Source of the DNA: Haplomitrium mnioides
Taxonomy: Eukaryota; Marchantiophyta; Haplomitriopsida; Calobryales
DNA: 30,231 nucleotides
NCBI GenBank assembly: GCA_049999725.1
Contig: JBNGIS010009130.1
Span: 1 to 30,231, forward strand
Direction: 5' to 3'
A program made the position numbers and the translations under genes. The notes under the pieces were generated by a model. The model ran no database searches. It was given only the letters and a program-made list of their open reading frames with translations, and was not told where the DNA came from. Each line of letters opens with the position of its first letter. Position 1 is the stretch's first letter. Below are positions 9,713 through 19,720 of the stretch, in pieces.

Positions 9713-10097
9713 TGTAGAAGAACTCAAGGGCTAAATCCAAATGAGTAAGAACTCATAGTGAACTCTAATAGAATTCTTCAACCAAAAGCAACTCAAGGCC
9801 CAAGCAAAGACAGTGCAACCAAAAGCCAAGCAACCAAAGAACCCTAGTGCTTTGAGAGGAACTCCATAATGAGGAGTGGGGCTAAGAAGCCCTTCTATTT
9901 ATACAAGAGAAGAGGGTGTCATCCCTCTTTCTTCACTTTCAAGTCACTTCTAATTTCAATCCTAAAAGTGACTCTCTACTAAAAGTGACTTTGAAGATAA
10001 GTAATCTTATCTCAACCCTAAAAGTGACTCTCTACAACTTCCTTCACTCCTCTCTATTTTCTTATAAATAGCACAACCTTATGCTTGCACTATTACA
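9713..10097 (-). repeat. Element A 5' LTR
   Basis: The minus strand starts TGTAATAGTG and ends CTTCTACA (385 bp). It is flanked outside by GCTGC and inside by the primer site, and holds the repeated motif AAAAGTGACTCTCTAC (plus-strand sense). Pairwise alignment with 6744-7117 defines both ends. Confidence 0.94.
9895..9903 (-). promoter_or_regulatory. TATA box in element A 5' LTR
   Basis: TATAAATAG on the minus strand, conserved at the same place in the other LTR (6915-6923). It probably drives transcription of element A; the start would lie about 30 bp further, toward lower coordinates. Confidence 0.6.
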
Positions 10098-10742
10098 GCT
10101 GCACCTCTATACTCAACCTCTGTGCTTGAAAGCGCAACTGTTGGTTGCTTCTTGCTACTCCACATTATGACAATGCTACCAAATGAAAATACAAAATCAC
10201 TTGTTGATCTTCAATCACCTTCACTGCTTGCCTAATCTGCATCTCTAAAACGATAAATATGGAACTTCTTGCCACTCTCATAAAATAGGTCATACATAGC
10301 AATATACTTCACATAATGAAGAATACGACGCACTACATCAAGGTTTGGCTTTTGTAGACTTTGCATAAATTAACTTACAACATAACTCAGGTTTGGTCTT
10401 GTGATGGTGAGATAAATCAGACTCCTTACCATTTGTTTGTAACTAGTGGGATTTTCTACCAGCTATCCTACATGATTGCTCAACTTAGAATTCTAATCCA
10501 AAGGAGTTGCAATTGTTTTGCAACCTGTCAAACCTTATTTGGATAGCATATCCAATGCATATTGCATTTGTTTCTTCATGATACCCTTCTCTATTTTAAT
10601 CACTTCAATGCCAAGAAAATATCTTAGCTCTCTAATATCCTTTATCTCAAACTTCTGTTGCAGTAACAATTTCACCTTTGTTTTGTCCTACACATTATCT
10701 CTCTTCATAATGAGATCATCCACTCAAATGAGAACAAGCATG
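10098..10742 (-). pseudogene. Copia reverse transcriptase and RNase H, N-terminal half
   Basis: The minus strand from 10742 reads MLVLI, then a stop, then VDDLIMKRDNV. This is the Y-V-D-D active site of copia reverse transcriptase with the Tyr codon turned into a stop. It continues with KFEIKDIRELRYFLGIEVI, QMQYALDMLSK, SYKQMVRSLIYLTITRPNLS and PNLDVVRRILHYVKY. The RNase H start then follows, SIVIMWSSKKQPTVALSST and EVEYRGAA, reaching the insertion point at 10098. At least five further stops interrupt it. The RT makes cDNA and RNase H removes RNA. The N-terminal RT and everything upstream (integrase, gag, 5' LTR) are missing or unrecognisable right of about 10790. Confidence 0.9.
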
Positions 10743-13700
10743 TTAGGCTCAAAGAGGTGAACTGGAGATACATATAGAGACATCATAAAGGAGGAAGAAA
10801 ACACAGAAATGGAGACAATGGGAGTATGAAACTTGTCAATGAGCATGAATGGACATCATCGAAGAAAGAGGAATTGAGTTTGAAAAACATTCATTATATT
10901 ATTTAATCATATTTTTATATTGTTTATGCAAATACAAGTATCAAGAAGTCCCAACAGTATCATTTCGCTCACAAGGAAGCTCCTCTATAAGTACATGTGC
11001 GTTTGTTATGTGTGTTTGTGTCTGTGTGAGAAAATTGTTTGTCAAAAGAGTGATTAGTTGAGAGAAAATACAAGAAATAGTATTTTATGTTAAATTAGTG
11101 ATATAACTTAAGCTATGGAGCCTCAAGAGGAAATGCCATTAAATCAACGGACAAGATTTGCATCAACGCATAAGGTTAAAGGGGTATTTAAGGAGGGCCT
11201 TTCTCTATTTTTTGCCTCCCCCCGGTCCTCGCCGCTTGTATTCTTTGGTGCTTGAGATTTGATGGAGGATTGGGGAGCTGTGTGGGAAGAGCAAGTGTGT
11301 CTTGCTAAATGAGGAAGATCCATCAACAAGGATGCAAATCAAAGATCCTGGGCCTTAGAGCAGATCATGGAACCTCTTTTAGTAGAGCAAAAGAGTTCAT
11401 CAGTCACTAAGCCTTTCATGTAGAACTTTTTGTGACTGCACATTCCTTGCCATCTTTGTTTTGGTCGAGTAGTTTGGAGTCTTGGCAGATCTTTGTTCGA
11501 GTAGAATGCGGAGTGTCTCTTGTCGAAGTAAAGCAGTTCGTAGATAGCAAGATCTAATAGCTGTCTCGTTGAGTAGCCAAGAACTTGCAGCACCAAGCCT
11601 TGGAAAGCAGAGGATATCATGTGGAAGGACAATCATTTGTGGACATGAAGAGGCGCTGACAAAGGGATGATCTGCGAAAAATCATCAAGCAGCAGACTAA
11701 ATTCAGATGCATAAAGCACCAAACCGAGCTGGAATAGGGAGGAAACTCTTGAGAGGATTGTAAGTTGCAAAATGAGATGCAAGATGGGATGTAGGGACTA
11801 GCCGAATGCATTTTCTTCGCAGGAGTTCTGCTACATAGGATGATAAATGTGGACGTTGGCGGAAGTAGCAACGCAAGGAAATATGAGGAACAATTCTCTC
11901 AAGGATTGGCTCAAAAGGAAAATCAAGAAGAGCTGTGAAACATGAGAGACCACCTTTGACAGGCAGTCATGAATAGTTGCCACATCAGAGAAGCTAGGAA
12001 GAGTGGATTGCCGATGCAGATCTTCTTGAGAGGCTATCTCTCAAAACTCTCGATGCTAGCATGGATTCAGCCGAGAAAACATCATGGCATTTGTAAGAGA
12101 CACTCTTGAGTAGATTTGAAGTTGTGTGAAAATTGTTTGCACATCAGTGCTAGTGGATCCGAAGTGACTTGCATCAACCAAGCAATCGCGCACACATTGG
12201 TTGGTCTTTGCTGGACTCTCCACCATCTATTGTTGTCATGAGAGCTGGTGCATCGTGGGAATGAATTCTTAGATTTGAATAGATCCTCTAATCGTTCCTA
12301 TCTCGGAGGTGAGCACATATGGACATGCATGGGAGAAACTTAGTTTGGGAAGGCTATGCGGCTGCATGAAGAATGCTCATCGTAGGAGGAAAGGACCGAG
12401 CAGACCGATTGGCAAACCTCTGTCAGTCTTGACGAGGTGCTTTGTTCCTATCATTGTCTTCTTGCAATTCTTATAGATTCAAAGCTTCAATCGTCTAAGG
12501 ACCTGGGAGATTTATGCGAAACGGAAGAGATGAGTCTGCATGAGTGAATCAATGGTGCTCAGTAATTTGGGAGACGGCCGCCGATGCTTTCTTCATCCAA
12601 GTTGCAACATGCACATGAAGGAATCATTCTCATGACGATGATGATTCAATGCAATGGAGTGTTTTTCCAAGATTGAGATTTGGTTGGGGAGATTCTGTTG
12701 TTGGCAGTGATCACTGAAAATTGCATGTCGATAAAAGTAAGGAGACTCACAAATGGGCATTGAGGGAATATACAACTAGTCGCTATAGCAATGCGAGCTC
12801 TATATACAACTCGAAAAGGTTCTTATATCAAGCTTTGAGGGAAGAGTTGGAGTTATACATGGTTCTTATATCAAGCTTTGAAGGGAGAAGAAGTTATACA
12901 TGGTTCTTATATCAAGCTTTGAAGGGAGATAAAGAGTTATGCATGGTTTTTATATCAAGCTTTGAAAGGAGATATGGAATTAACACCAAGTAAATCGGAA
13001 GACAGTTGAATTGGATGCGACATTTGGGGAACGGAAATGCTAAGTTTGAGTGATGAACCAAAAGATTGGTGTTCTGATAGCGCGTACAATGGAAGGTTGA
13101 AGATGAGGATATTACAGTAGGGTTGTGAAGTGAAAAAATGATGTTGGAAGGTAGACATGGAAGTGTACATGTATGACGAGTTCAAAATGGATACTACGGA
13201 GCAGTCAAGAGTATATACTTGTGAATAAATGTCAGTTCAGCGGTGGAAGTTGGGGCATCAAGAGGACATAGGTAAAGTGGCTGAGGTATCAAATACATAG
13301 AGTATTCTATTTTACGCATTTGTTATGTATCTGTCATGTTTGTATATGTTTGAATCACTTTACAAATGTGTTATGTTCCAAATACCGAGTCACAGATGAT
13401 GTGTGTGGTCCGTATGTTAGTCAATTGTATACGTTATGTGATTGAGTTATGAAGAGGAGAATCTCTTGCCCATAAACGAAAGAGGAGTATTGAGTTTGGG
13501 AACACAGTTATATACATTTTTTGTATTGATACCTGAAGTATTAAAGTATTGATTTCCATATATGATATTTCCTTGCATATTCTGGTTGTAGTTGAATATT
13601 TGTGTTTATGTATTCCAAGTATAGATAGGTTCCAAAGTTTGAGTGATTATGTATTACCAGCTTTTATTGTTCAAAGCAAGCGTAGTTAGTTTTATTGTTC

Positions 13701-14586
13701 CATGCAATTGAAGTGTATTTTTAGTGTTCCAAGTATATGTAGCTAGTTTTCATTGTTCGAGTGAGTGTTGAAGAATGGTTATTGATAGTTGGGTTGCATT
13801 GTTACTCTATGTTCCATTTGAAGTTCCATGTTGCATTGCTATTTTGTAGTTGAATGGTTGCTTGAATGTTTGAGTTTTACGTATTTCCATTTGTCTTTAT
13901 CAAACAAAATTAAATAAGACACTTTGTCAAGTTATTCATTTATGCTTTCCTTCTGCATTTCCCCTTCTATTGTTTGCAAATTCTACCTATATCCTCTACC
14001 CTCTTCCTAGAGTTGTAGCCCTATACTACAACACACATCTCTTCTACTCCCTCTCCTCCTTTTCAAGGAACAAGGCTCTTCCCTTTACAGAGTCTCTCCT
14101 CTCTCTTCTCCAATAGTGGCGTTGTTCGTTGTCGCCGTTGCCATTGCCATTTGGCCTTTTCCCATGTCATTAGTATCTTGTAACCTCTTATTAGCTTTAT
14201 ATTGGTTTCTTTTTCTTGTTTTAGCAAACTGAAAAGTTTCTCGTTGATCCAGTTTAGTACTCCTATTTTTCAGATCTGAGGTGAGCCACACTTTTTCTTT
14301 TGTCAATTTTGCTTGCATGTGTATGATTGGGCCAGAGGCCATTGGGGGCTACGAGTTTCTTTTTTCTTTTCTTTTCGTGGCACGTCTCATTCTGGAACTC
14401 ATAGTGTGGACCTGAATCTCAAGAAACTAATTTGGTTTCATTTAGTGTATGAATCGTTCTCCACTTCATTCTCCTACTCTTTCTAGATCTGATCGTTACG
14501 TTAGAAGGTGTTTACATCCTTCTTACCTTAGTTAGAAAAATACTTCATCAGTTTTCCTTGTTCTTGTTTTAGATTTAACACCAGCC
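10743..14586. other. Unassigned 3.8 kb between copia and element B
   Basis: No protein is recognisable on either strand, and open stretches here do not look coding. Features seen: GGGGTATTTAAGGAGGGCC at about 11178 (TATA-like), a 42-bp tandem repeat (12819-12976), AT-rich DNA with recurring TTGTTCCA/GTTCCAAG motifs (13600-13860), and a pyrimidine-rich stretch (13940-14130). The right part should contain the 5' LTR and leader of element B, but with no second copy in the window I cannot set its borders. Confidence 0.5.
12819..12976. repeat. 42-bp tandem repeat, about 3.8 copies
   Basis: GGTTCTTATATCAAGCTTTG recurs at 12819, 12861 and 12902 and as GGTTTTTATATCAAGCTTTG at 12945, so the period is 41-43 bp. 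Units are joined by GAAGGGAGA..GTTATACATG. All units share one reading frame in part, but no known protein repeat is evident. Confidence 0.85.
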
Positions 14587-16578
14587 ATGGCTTTTCAGGC
14601 TTTTCAACAATTAGTACCGTCATGATATTCATGTCCAAAATTTACTGGGCAAATGGTTGTGGATAGAGTAGATGCAGACACGCATCTGAATTGGTTCTTG
14701 GCATTAGCCACAGCCATGGGTGATCTTGAAGATGTAATGAGACATCAATTCCCCACAACTTTAGATGGCGATGCCATTATTTGGCATTTTCGAGAGGCAA
14801 CAGCCATTATCACTTGGCCTAACCTCCGTACTGCTTTCTTGGATTGTTTTTGTCCCACTTATCATTTTGACCATGCGTGGGATGATCTTTTCTGTATAAG
14901 GATGCTTGCTGAGGAATTTGTTCAAGATTACAGTAATCGATTTAAAGTCATAGTTAGCAAGAGACGAACGCCTCCACCGGATGAAGATCAAACTGGGTTT
15001 TTTATTAAAGGACTGCCTTGCTCTATGCAAGAGTATGTATTGCTTCAAGATCTGCAGATCTTGGACCAAGCAATTCAAGTAGCTACATCATATGAAAAGA
15101 TGCTCTTACAGTGTGAGCGCTTTGCACCTACCTCTTCTTTTTCTTCTTCCTTTACTAAGTTTGCAAGCATGAGCACTATGGGGTATGGAACCTCACAAGC
15201 TACACACTTTGTTTCACAAGCACCTACACAACAACATACTTCGGTGTCAACTCAATCTGACTCCTCAATTGCCTCAAATTCTTGTCGAGATGAGCTTGCT
15301 AAATTTTGAGCAGAAGTATGTAATGACTTCTCTACTCTTCTTGCTGATCAGTTGGCAAGTCTGAAAATTCCGATAGTCCATTCAGAGTTGGACCAAATGC
15401 ACAAACATAGATTGCAAATGTTTGGTGCACAAGGTGCAATAACCACCATTCTCCACTAGAAGCTTGTCCTTTGACTACTTGGTGTGATGGATGCTTGTCT
15501 TCTGACCATACCTTGGATGGTTGCCAATGTGAATATGGCCAATGTCTCTTCACCCGTAGTAGCTGTTGGACCTTCGAGTTTTGCTCAACAATCTACATTG
15601 ACGAGTCAGGATCCTACACAGACATATTAAGTACCTACACCTGCACCTATACAATCGGTTCCTTATCATCAACAAAGTTATCCTCAAGCAGTAACTCAAC
15701 AATCAATAAATTCTTCTTTTTCACATTTTTAACCTTCTATAGGACAATCATGTTACAACTGCCAGAGTTCTAATCATCTATCTCAAGACTGTCTTTTTCC
15801 CCGTATGAGACAATACTATCAGAACCAACCTCCACCTACATACGAGTGTCCTAATCAAGGATATCAAAATCAAAGGCCTTATAACAATTGGTTTGGACAA
15901 CATGGCCAAAACTATAGGTCCTATCAGCAAAACCAGCCTTCATACTCACAACAACAAGTTGGTTATAATCAACCAAATTTTCAGCAGGCTCCGCAATTTC
16001 AGAACTCTACCACCTATACGTAGCCGCAATATTGGCAACAACAGTCCAACCTGAATTATGGTTCTGCATATGTGCCTCCACCACCCCACATTACATATTA
16101 TCAGGCACAACCAAGCTCGACCCCGGTAGTCCAACTTGCCCAACAACTTGCATTGGCACCGGCAACACAATCTTAGTTATTGGGTGCACCACAAGCGGCT
16201 GCCGCTCTTTCCCTTCCTCTTCCTTCTACTTCTACTACTCTTCCACCTCAAAATCTCCAGCATATTAAAGTGGTTCGTGTTAATATTACCTTGCAATCTG
16301 GAGTGCAATTACCCACACCTATTACTTCTTCATGTTTTGAGGAATTAGTTGACAAGGCAGCTCCTCTTTTAGCTGCTCCACCAACTAAAGAACCTACTTT
16401 GCATTTTACAAGTGATCCTGATCCGATTATCGTCCATACTAAGGTTCCTTTCAAAATTCCAGCACATACATTAGGGGATCCTACTCATTCTTTTGCTTTA
16501 CCAGAGCATCATGCTTCTTCTTCTTCTTCCACTGTACCAAATCTTCTAGTTCCACAGTATCTACGACACCTATAGCAA
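14587..16578 (+). pseudogene. Element B gag with three CCHC knuckles and Gln-rich tail
   Basis: The start ATG at 14587 (MAFQAFQQLVPS) is in frame with the long stretch from 14653; a TGA at 14623 breaks it. A retrotransposon gag domain follows: CPKFTGQMVVDRV, HLNWFLALATAMGD, WPNLRTAFLDCF, and FIKGLPCSMQEYV, then a Thr/Ser/Gln-rich linker. After a frameshift near 15420 come three zinc knuckles: CTRCNNHHSPLEAC (15426-15467, His spacing off by one), CDGCLSSDHTLDGC (15483-15524) and CYNCQSSNHLSQDC (15751-15792). The last two fit CX2CX4HX4C exactly. A second frameshift lies between knuckles two and three. A Gln/Asn/Tyr/Pro-rich segment (15805-16020) and a Pro/Ser-rich tail follow, with stops at 16021 and 16174. 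Gag builds the particle and the knuckles bind RNA. Confidence 0.85.
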
Positions 16579-16784
16579 AGAAGACTGGGAAAGGAATTCC
16601 CATCCAAAGATGCAAGTGTAAGGTTCTTCCTACATCTTTGTAGAACATCTCACACTACGATATATTTTTTTGATGTGGCTCAGCAACCAACACATATTTC
16701 TATTGGCCAGTTCATGCACCTTCGAGGAATTCTCTTCGATCCTCCTTAGCTCTACATAGGACGAAATCACAACCGATTCACTTT

Positions 16785-17090
16785 ATGAAGGCAAGAAAAG
16801 TCAAGCCCACTAATTGCCTTCCATGTCATATTATTCCAATACAAGATTCTACTTCTTCTATTCTCCATATTCCGAGTACCGATCCTCCTCTAGTTACCGT
16901 AGATCCTACAAACGAGGACATCTCATCATCAATTTACATAATTTCCTTGTATGATCTTGGGACGGCGGCAATTGCTATCCTAATCAACAAAATCATGATC
17001 CCTGCGGCACATTTGGATACCGGACCCATTGTCAACATCATGATAGAAGATATCATAAGTACTATCAGGTATCCTACGAGCACCTTATAG
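16785..17090 (+). pseudogene. Element B aspartic protease fragment
   Basis: The frame contains INKIMIPAAHLDTGPIVNIM with the catalytic D-T-G (Asp codon 17016-17018), typical of retropepsins. The frame just before (about 16640-16740) keeps VAQQPTHISIGQFMHL, a segment often found upstream of protease in plant gypsy elements. The domain ends prematurely (TAG 17088-17090) about 40 bp before the element C insertion. It would process the element B polyprotein. Confidence 0.65.
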
Positions 17091-17472
17091 AATCCTTTTT
17101 GCTGACCAAGAATATTCTGCTCATTATTTATGTCAGTCGGGTGTGTCTGAGTTTTTTCAATTTTTGTAAATTCTGAGCTTCTTAGCCTAGTTGATTCCAT
17201 CAGTTTGTATTAGCCTGCTGTGTGTTGCTACATTTTATTGTTTTATTATTGTTGTGACAATCTTGCATCTCTCTCCTCTTCCTCCTTTCCCTTCTCTTCC
17301 TTTCTTTTCTGCTTTCTCCAATGAATATCATGGACCCTACAATGCAAAGGGGAGCCCTGTGGAATTCAGATGAGTCAAGGAAGAAGGCTAGCAAGGGGAT
17401 CAAAGGGACTTGCAGCAATTCGTATCAGAGGCAGGACTGACAAGGGTGAGCAAGAGGATTCAAGGAGAGGTC

Positions 17473-17542
17473 AGAGGGAGATCAGCAGAGGGAGATCATC
17501 AAAGAGAGATCAACAGAGAGAGATCAGCAGAGGGAGATCATC
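17473..17542 (+). repeat. 14-bp purine-rich tandem repeat, 5 units
   Basis: Five units of the type AGAGGGAGATCAGC follow a C/T-rich tract (about 17265-17325). The same block in the 3' LTR (26479-26562) has six units. Confidence 0.9.
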
Positions 17543-17990
17543 AAAAGGGAGCAATAGGAGGATTCAAGGAGAGGAGGGCAGAGGTCAAAGGAGCCAGCCA
17601 CCAGCATGGAGGAAGTCATGGAGAAGAGAGTCAGCATCACTCAAAGAGGAATCATGTGAAAGGGAAGTCACAAGAAGAGTTATGGGAGAGGGGGAGTCCG
17701 GTCAGAGGCGTGCAGATGGCCATCACGTGACTAAAAAGGAGGTCGCAGCACTGCGAGAACTTACCTAGCGGCAACGAATGATGATCAAAGGATCATGCAG
17801 CACGCAAAGACAGGTAAAGAGGAGGCAATCGGATGAACTCAAGAAAAATGAGGCTCCGCGATGGGTTGCCCAAGAGAGAAGGGAAGGAGGCGCTCCATAA
17901 TCGGAAGCCAGATGATGCAATCAGACCAGAGGATGGCGATCGAGGTGAAGAATCAACATGAAGAAAGAGGTCTGAGGAGTCCAAAGAGGT

Positions 17991-18496
17991 CTGCGAAAAC
18001 GTGGCGGCCCTCGCGTACTTCACGGAATCCGTCGGAGGACATGGCAGCTCCTAGGGGTCCGAAGGGTTCGATGGGTTTAGCCTCCATACATGAGGATATC
18101 CAGTTAAATGGGATCCGATCAGCCTCCCTACGTGGGTTCCCCACTTAACAGGGATCCGCAAAGGGGGGTCGCACGGGTCTGAAGAGGGCGTAATAGGGAT
18201 AAGCGAAACAGCGATTGACAAAGAGGTGACTTGTCACTATTTCGGCGACATGGAGGATTCCTTAAGGAAACTGCGAGGCTAAGCGGGAAGGACAAAGCGG
18301 CAACTAATCATAGTTTTGGATCTAATTGACTCCATGGGGAGCTGCGGAAACGTGGCAGCCCCACCGCACTTCATGGATTCAAGGACACGTGGCAGTCCTA
18401 GAGAGTCCGCGGGCCCTTAGCGGAAAATTGGGGAGCCCAATTTAAACGGGTTCTGATCAACCTCCCTACGTGAGGAGCCCACTTAACGAGGATCCG
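17991..18496 (+). repeat. Two diverged ~160-bp direct repeats
   Basis: 17991-18158 and 18342-18496 align over their length: both begin CTGCG(A/G)AAACGTGGC, share CCTCCCTACGTG and end ACTTAAC..GGATCCG. Their starts are 351 bp apart. Confidence 0.75.
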
Positions 18497-18702
18497 ACAG
18501 GAAGCACAAACAGAGACCAAGGAATGAAAGGCGAAATGATTATCTATCGCTGATCTGGCAAAGCGGGGGAAAAGTTTGACAAAGTAAAATATGAAAGTTC
18601 GACGGGAGTTTGTGGCACGCATCGTTCTTATCACAAGGGGATTCTGAATCGGCAATATAGCAAAGGTCTGACTAGACGAAGAGCGGGGGGTGCCAAAAAG
18701 GT

Positions 18703-18980
18703 GATCAGGCGACGATCCGGCCATAACAAGATCAAGGAATGGCAAAATGGGGATAAATCACGTGTTTGGTAAGAACAAGATCAAAGAGGGCCGAAATGGT
18801 GATCAAGCAAAGTTCCAGCCAGAGGAAGAAGTGAGCAACGAGCAGCCAAAAGGGCGATACATCGACGATCCGGCCAGAACAAGACCAAGAGTACCGAAAA
18901 GGTGACTGAGCGACGATCCGACCAAAAGAAGAAGCAATGGACGAACAGCCGAAAGGACGACCTATCGTAGTTCCAAAAAT
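18703..18980 (+). repeat. Degenerate ~51-bp tandem repeat, about 5 units
   Basis: GAT(C/A)A-type anchors followed by CGACGATCCGGCCA-like sequence recur at 18703, 18752, 18801, 18856, 18904 and 18959, each followed by A/G-rich DNA (AACAAGA..AAG). Confidence 0.7.
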
Positions 18981-19189
18981 AGAGAGGATGAAAGTTTGAC
19001 GGGGCGACACTGAAAGTTTGAAAGGGTCAAAAAAGAGCTCGCTATAATTCTTATATCAAGTGGAGGGAAAGTTAAGCGAAGGGAGCCTCAGTTCTTACTG
19101 TGAGCGAGTGCCGAAATGGCAACAATAGGTACCGTTCTTACTTGGAAAGGGAACTGTTCTGCAGAGGATGTGGCATCCGCGGAAGAGGA

Positions 19190-19412
19190 GTCAGCGCGGG
19201 TCAACCGCGGAATCTGGTCAAGGCGTCGGTCCGCCTACTCTTTTGCGTGGCGGCGTCGGACGGCATAGTGGCGGATGAAGTGGCGATTGGAGGTGGTCCG
19301 AGGGATCCTCAGGGTCAGTGCAGGTCAACTTCGGATTCCAGTCAAAGGCGTCAGTCCGCCTACCCCTTTGTGGGGCAGCGTCAGGCGGCGCAGCTACGGA
19401 TGACGTGGCGAG
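19190..19412 (+). repeat. ~124-bp tandem duplication
   Basis: GTCAGCGCGGGTCAACCGCGG (19190) and GTCAGTGCAGGTCAACTTCGG (19314) start two units. Both continue with GTCAAGGCGTC/GTCAAAGGCGTC, then GTCCGCCTAC.CCTTT and a GGCGGCG-like tail. Confidence 0.8.
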
Positions 19413-19416
19413 AAGG

Positions 19417-19720
19417 ACACATGGCGACCTATGGGATTCTGAGGAGCGACGGTGAGGTTCCGAAGAACGACGGCGAGCCTCCAAGGAGCAACGACGGGGT
19501 TTCGAAGGGGTTTGCGGACACATGGCAATCTGTGGGTTTACGAGGAGCGACGGTGGGATTCCAAAGAGCGACGGTGGGATTCTGAAGAGCGACGGCGAGT
19601 TTCTGAGGGGGTTTGTGGACACGTGGCGACCTGTGGGGGTCCGCGAGCGCTTGCGGAAGCGTGGCGGTTTACGGGGGGTCCTTGGACGATCGCGGAGGCA
19701 GCAGCAAGGAGAATCGACAA
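19417..19720 (+). repeat. ~101-bp tandem repeat, 3 units, with 21-bp subrepeats
   Basis: ACACATGGCGACCTATGGG (19417), ACACATGGCAATCTGTGGG (19518) and ACACGTGGCGACCTGTGGG (19619) mark three units. Inside them GAGCGACGGTGGGATTC-type sub-units recur about every 21 bp. Protein-like open frames on both strands here are a by-product of the repeat and high G+C. Confidence 0.8.

Larger units (their letters stand above)
6739..10102 (-). mobile_element. Element A: RT-less Ty3/gypsy chromovirus nested in copia
   Basis: The element occupies 6744-10097 and is flanked by a perfect 5-bp duplication GCTGC (6739-6743 and 10098-10102). Its two LTRs (374 and 385 bp) differ at about 34 sites plus small indels by my manual count, roughly 9%, mostly transitions. 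In minus-strand order it has: 5' LTR, primer site, gag, protease, a short linker, integrase with chromodomain, polypurine tract and 3' LTR. Reverse transcriptase and RNase H are absent: the protease frame ends near 8666 and integrase-linker sequence starts within about 200 bp. At ~3.35 kb it is much shorter than a full chromovirus (usually 5 kb or more). Confidence 0.93.
14587..17130 (+). mobile_element. Element B: Ty3/gypsy, 5' part, interrupted by element C
   Basis: Gag, zinc knuckles and a protease fragment lie in order on the plus strand, then the sequence is cut at 17130 by the first base of the element C LTR. The rest of B (reverse transcriptase, integrase, 3' LTR) would lie right of C and D, outside the window. 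Bases 17126-17130 (ATTTA) are the predicted target duplication. Confidence 0.75.

Noticed and set aside
10990-11045. GT-rich microsatellite (TGTGTTTGTGTCTGTGTG)
   Set aside because: Too short and imperfect to be a notable repeat.
14335-14360. Possible primer binding site for element B (ATTGGGGGCTACGAG)
   Set aside because: It does not match a tRNA 3' end that I can name, and no LTR end precedes it.
17370-17768. Plus-strand open frame rich in Arg, Ser, Gln and Glu
   Set aside because: It translates the 14-bp purine repeat inside the LTR; the copy in the 3' LTR does not keep the frame.
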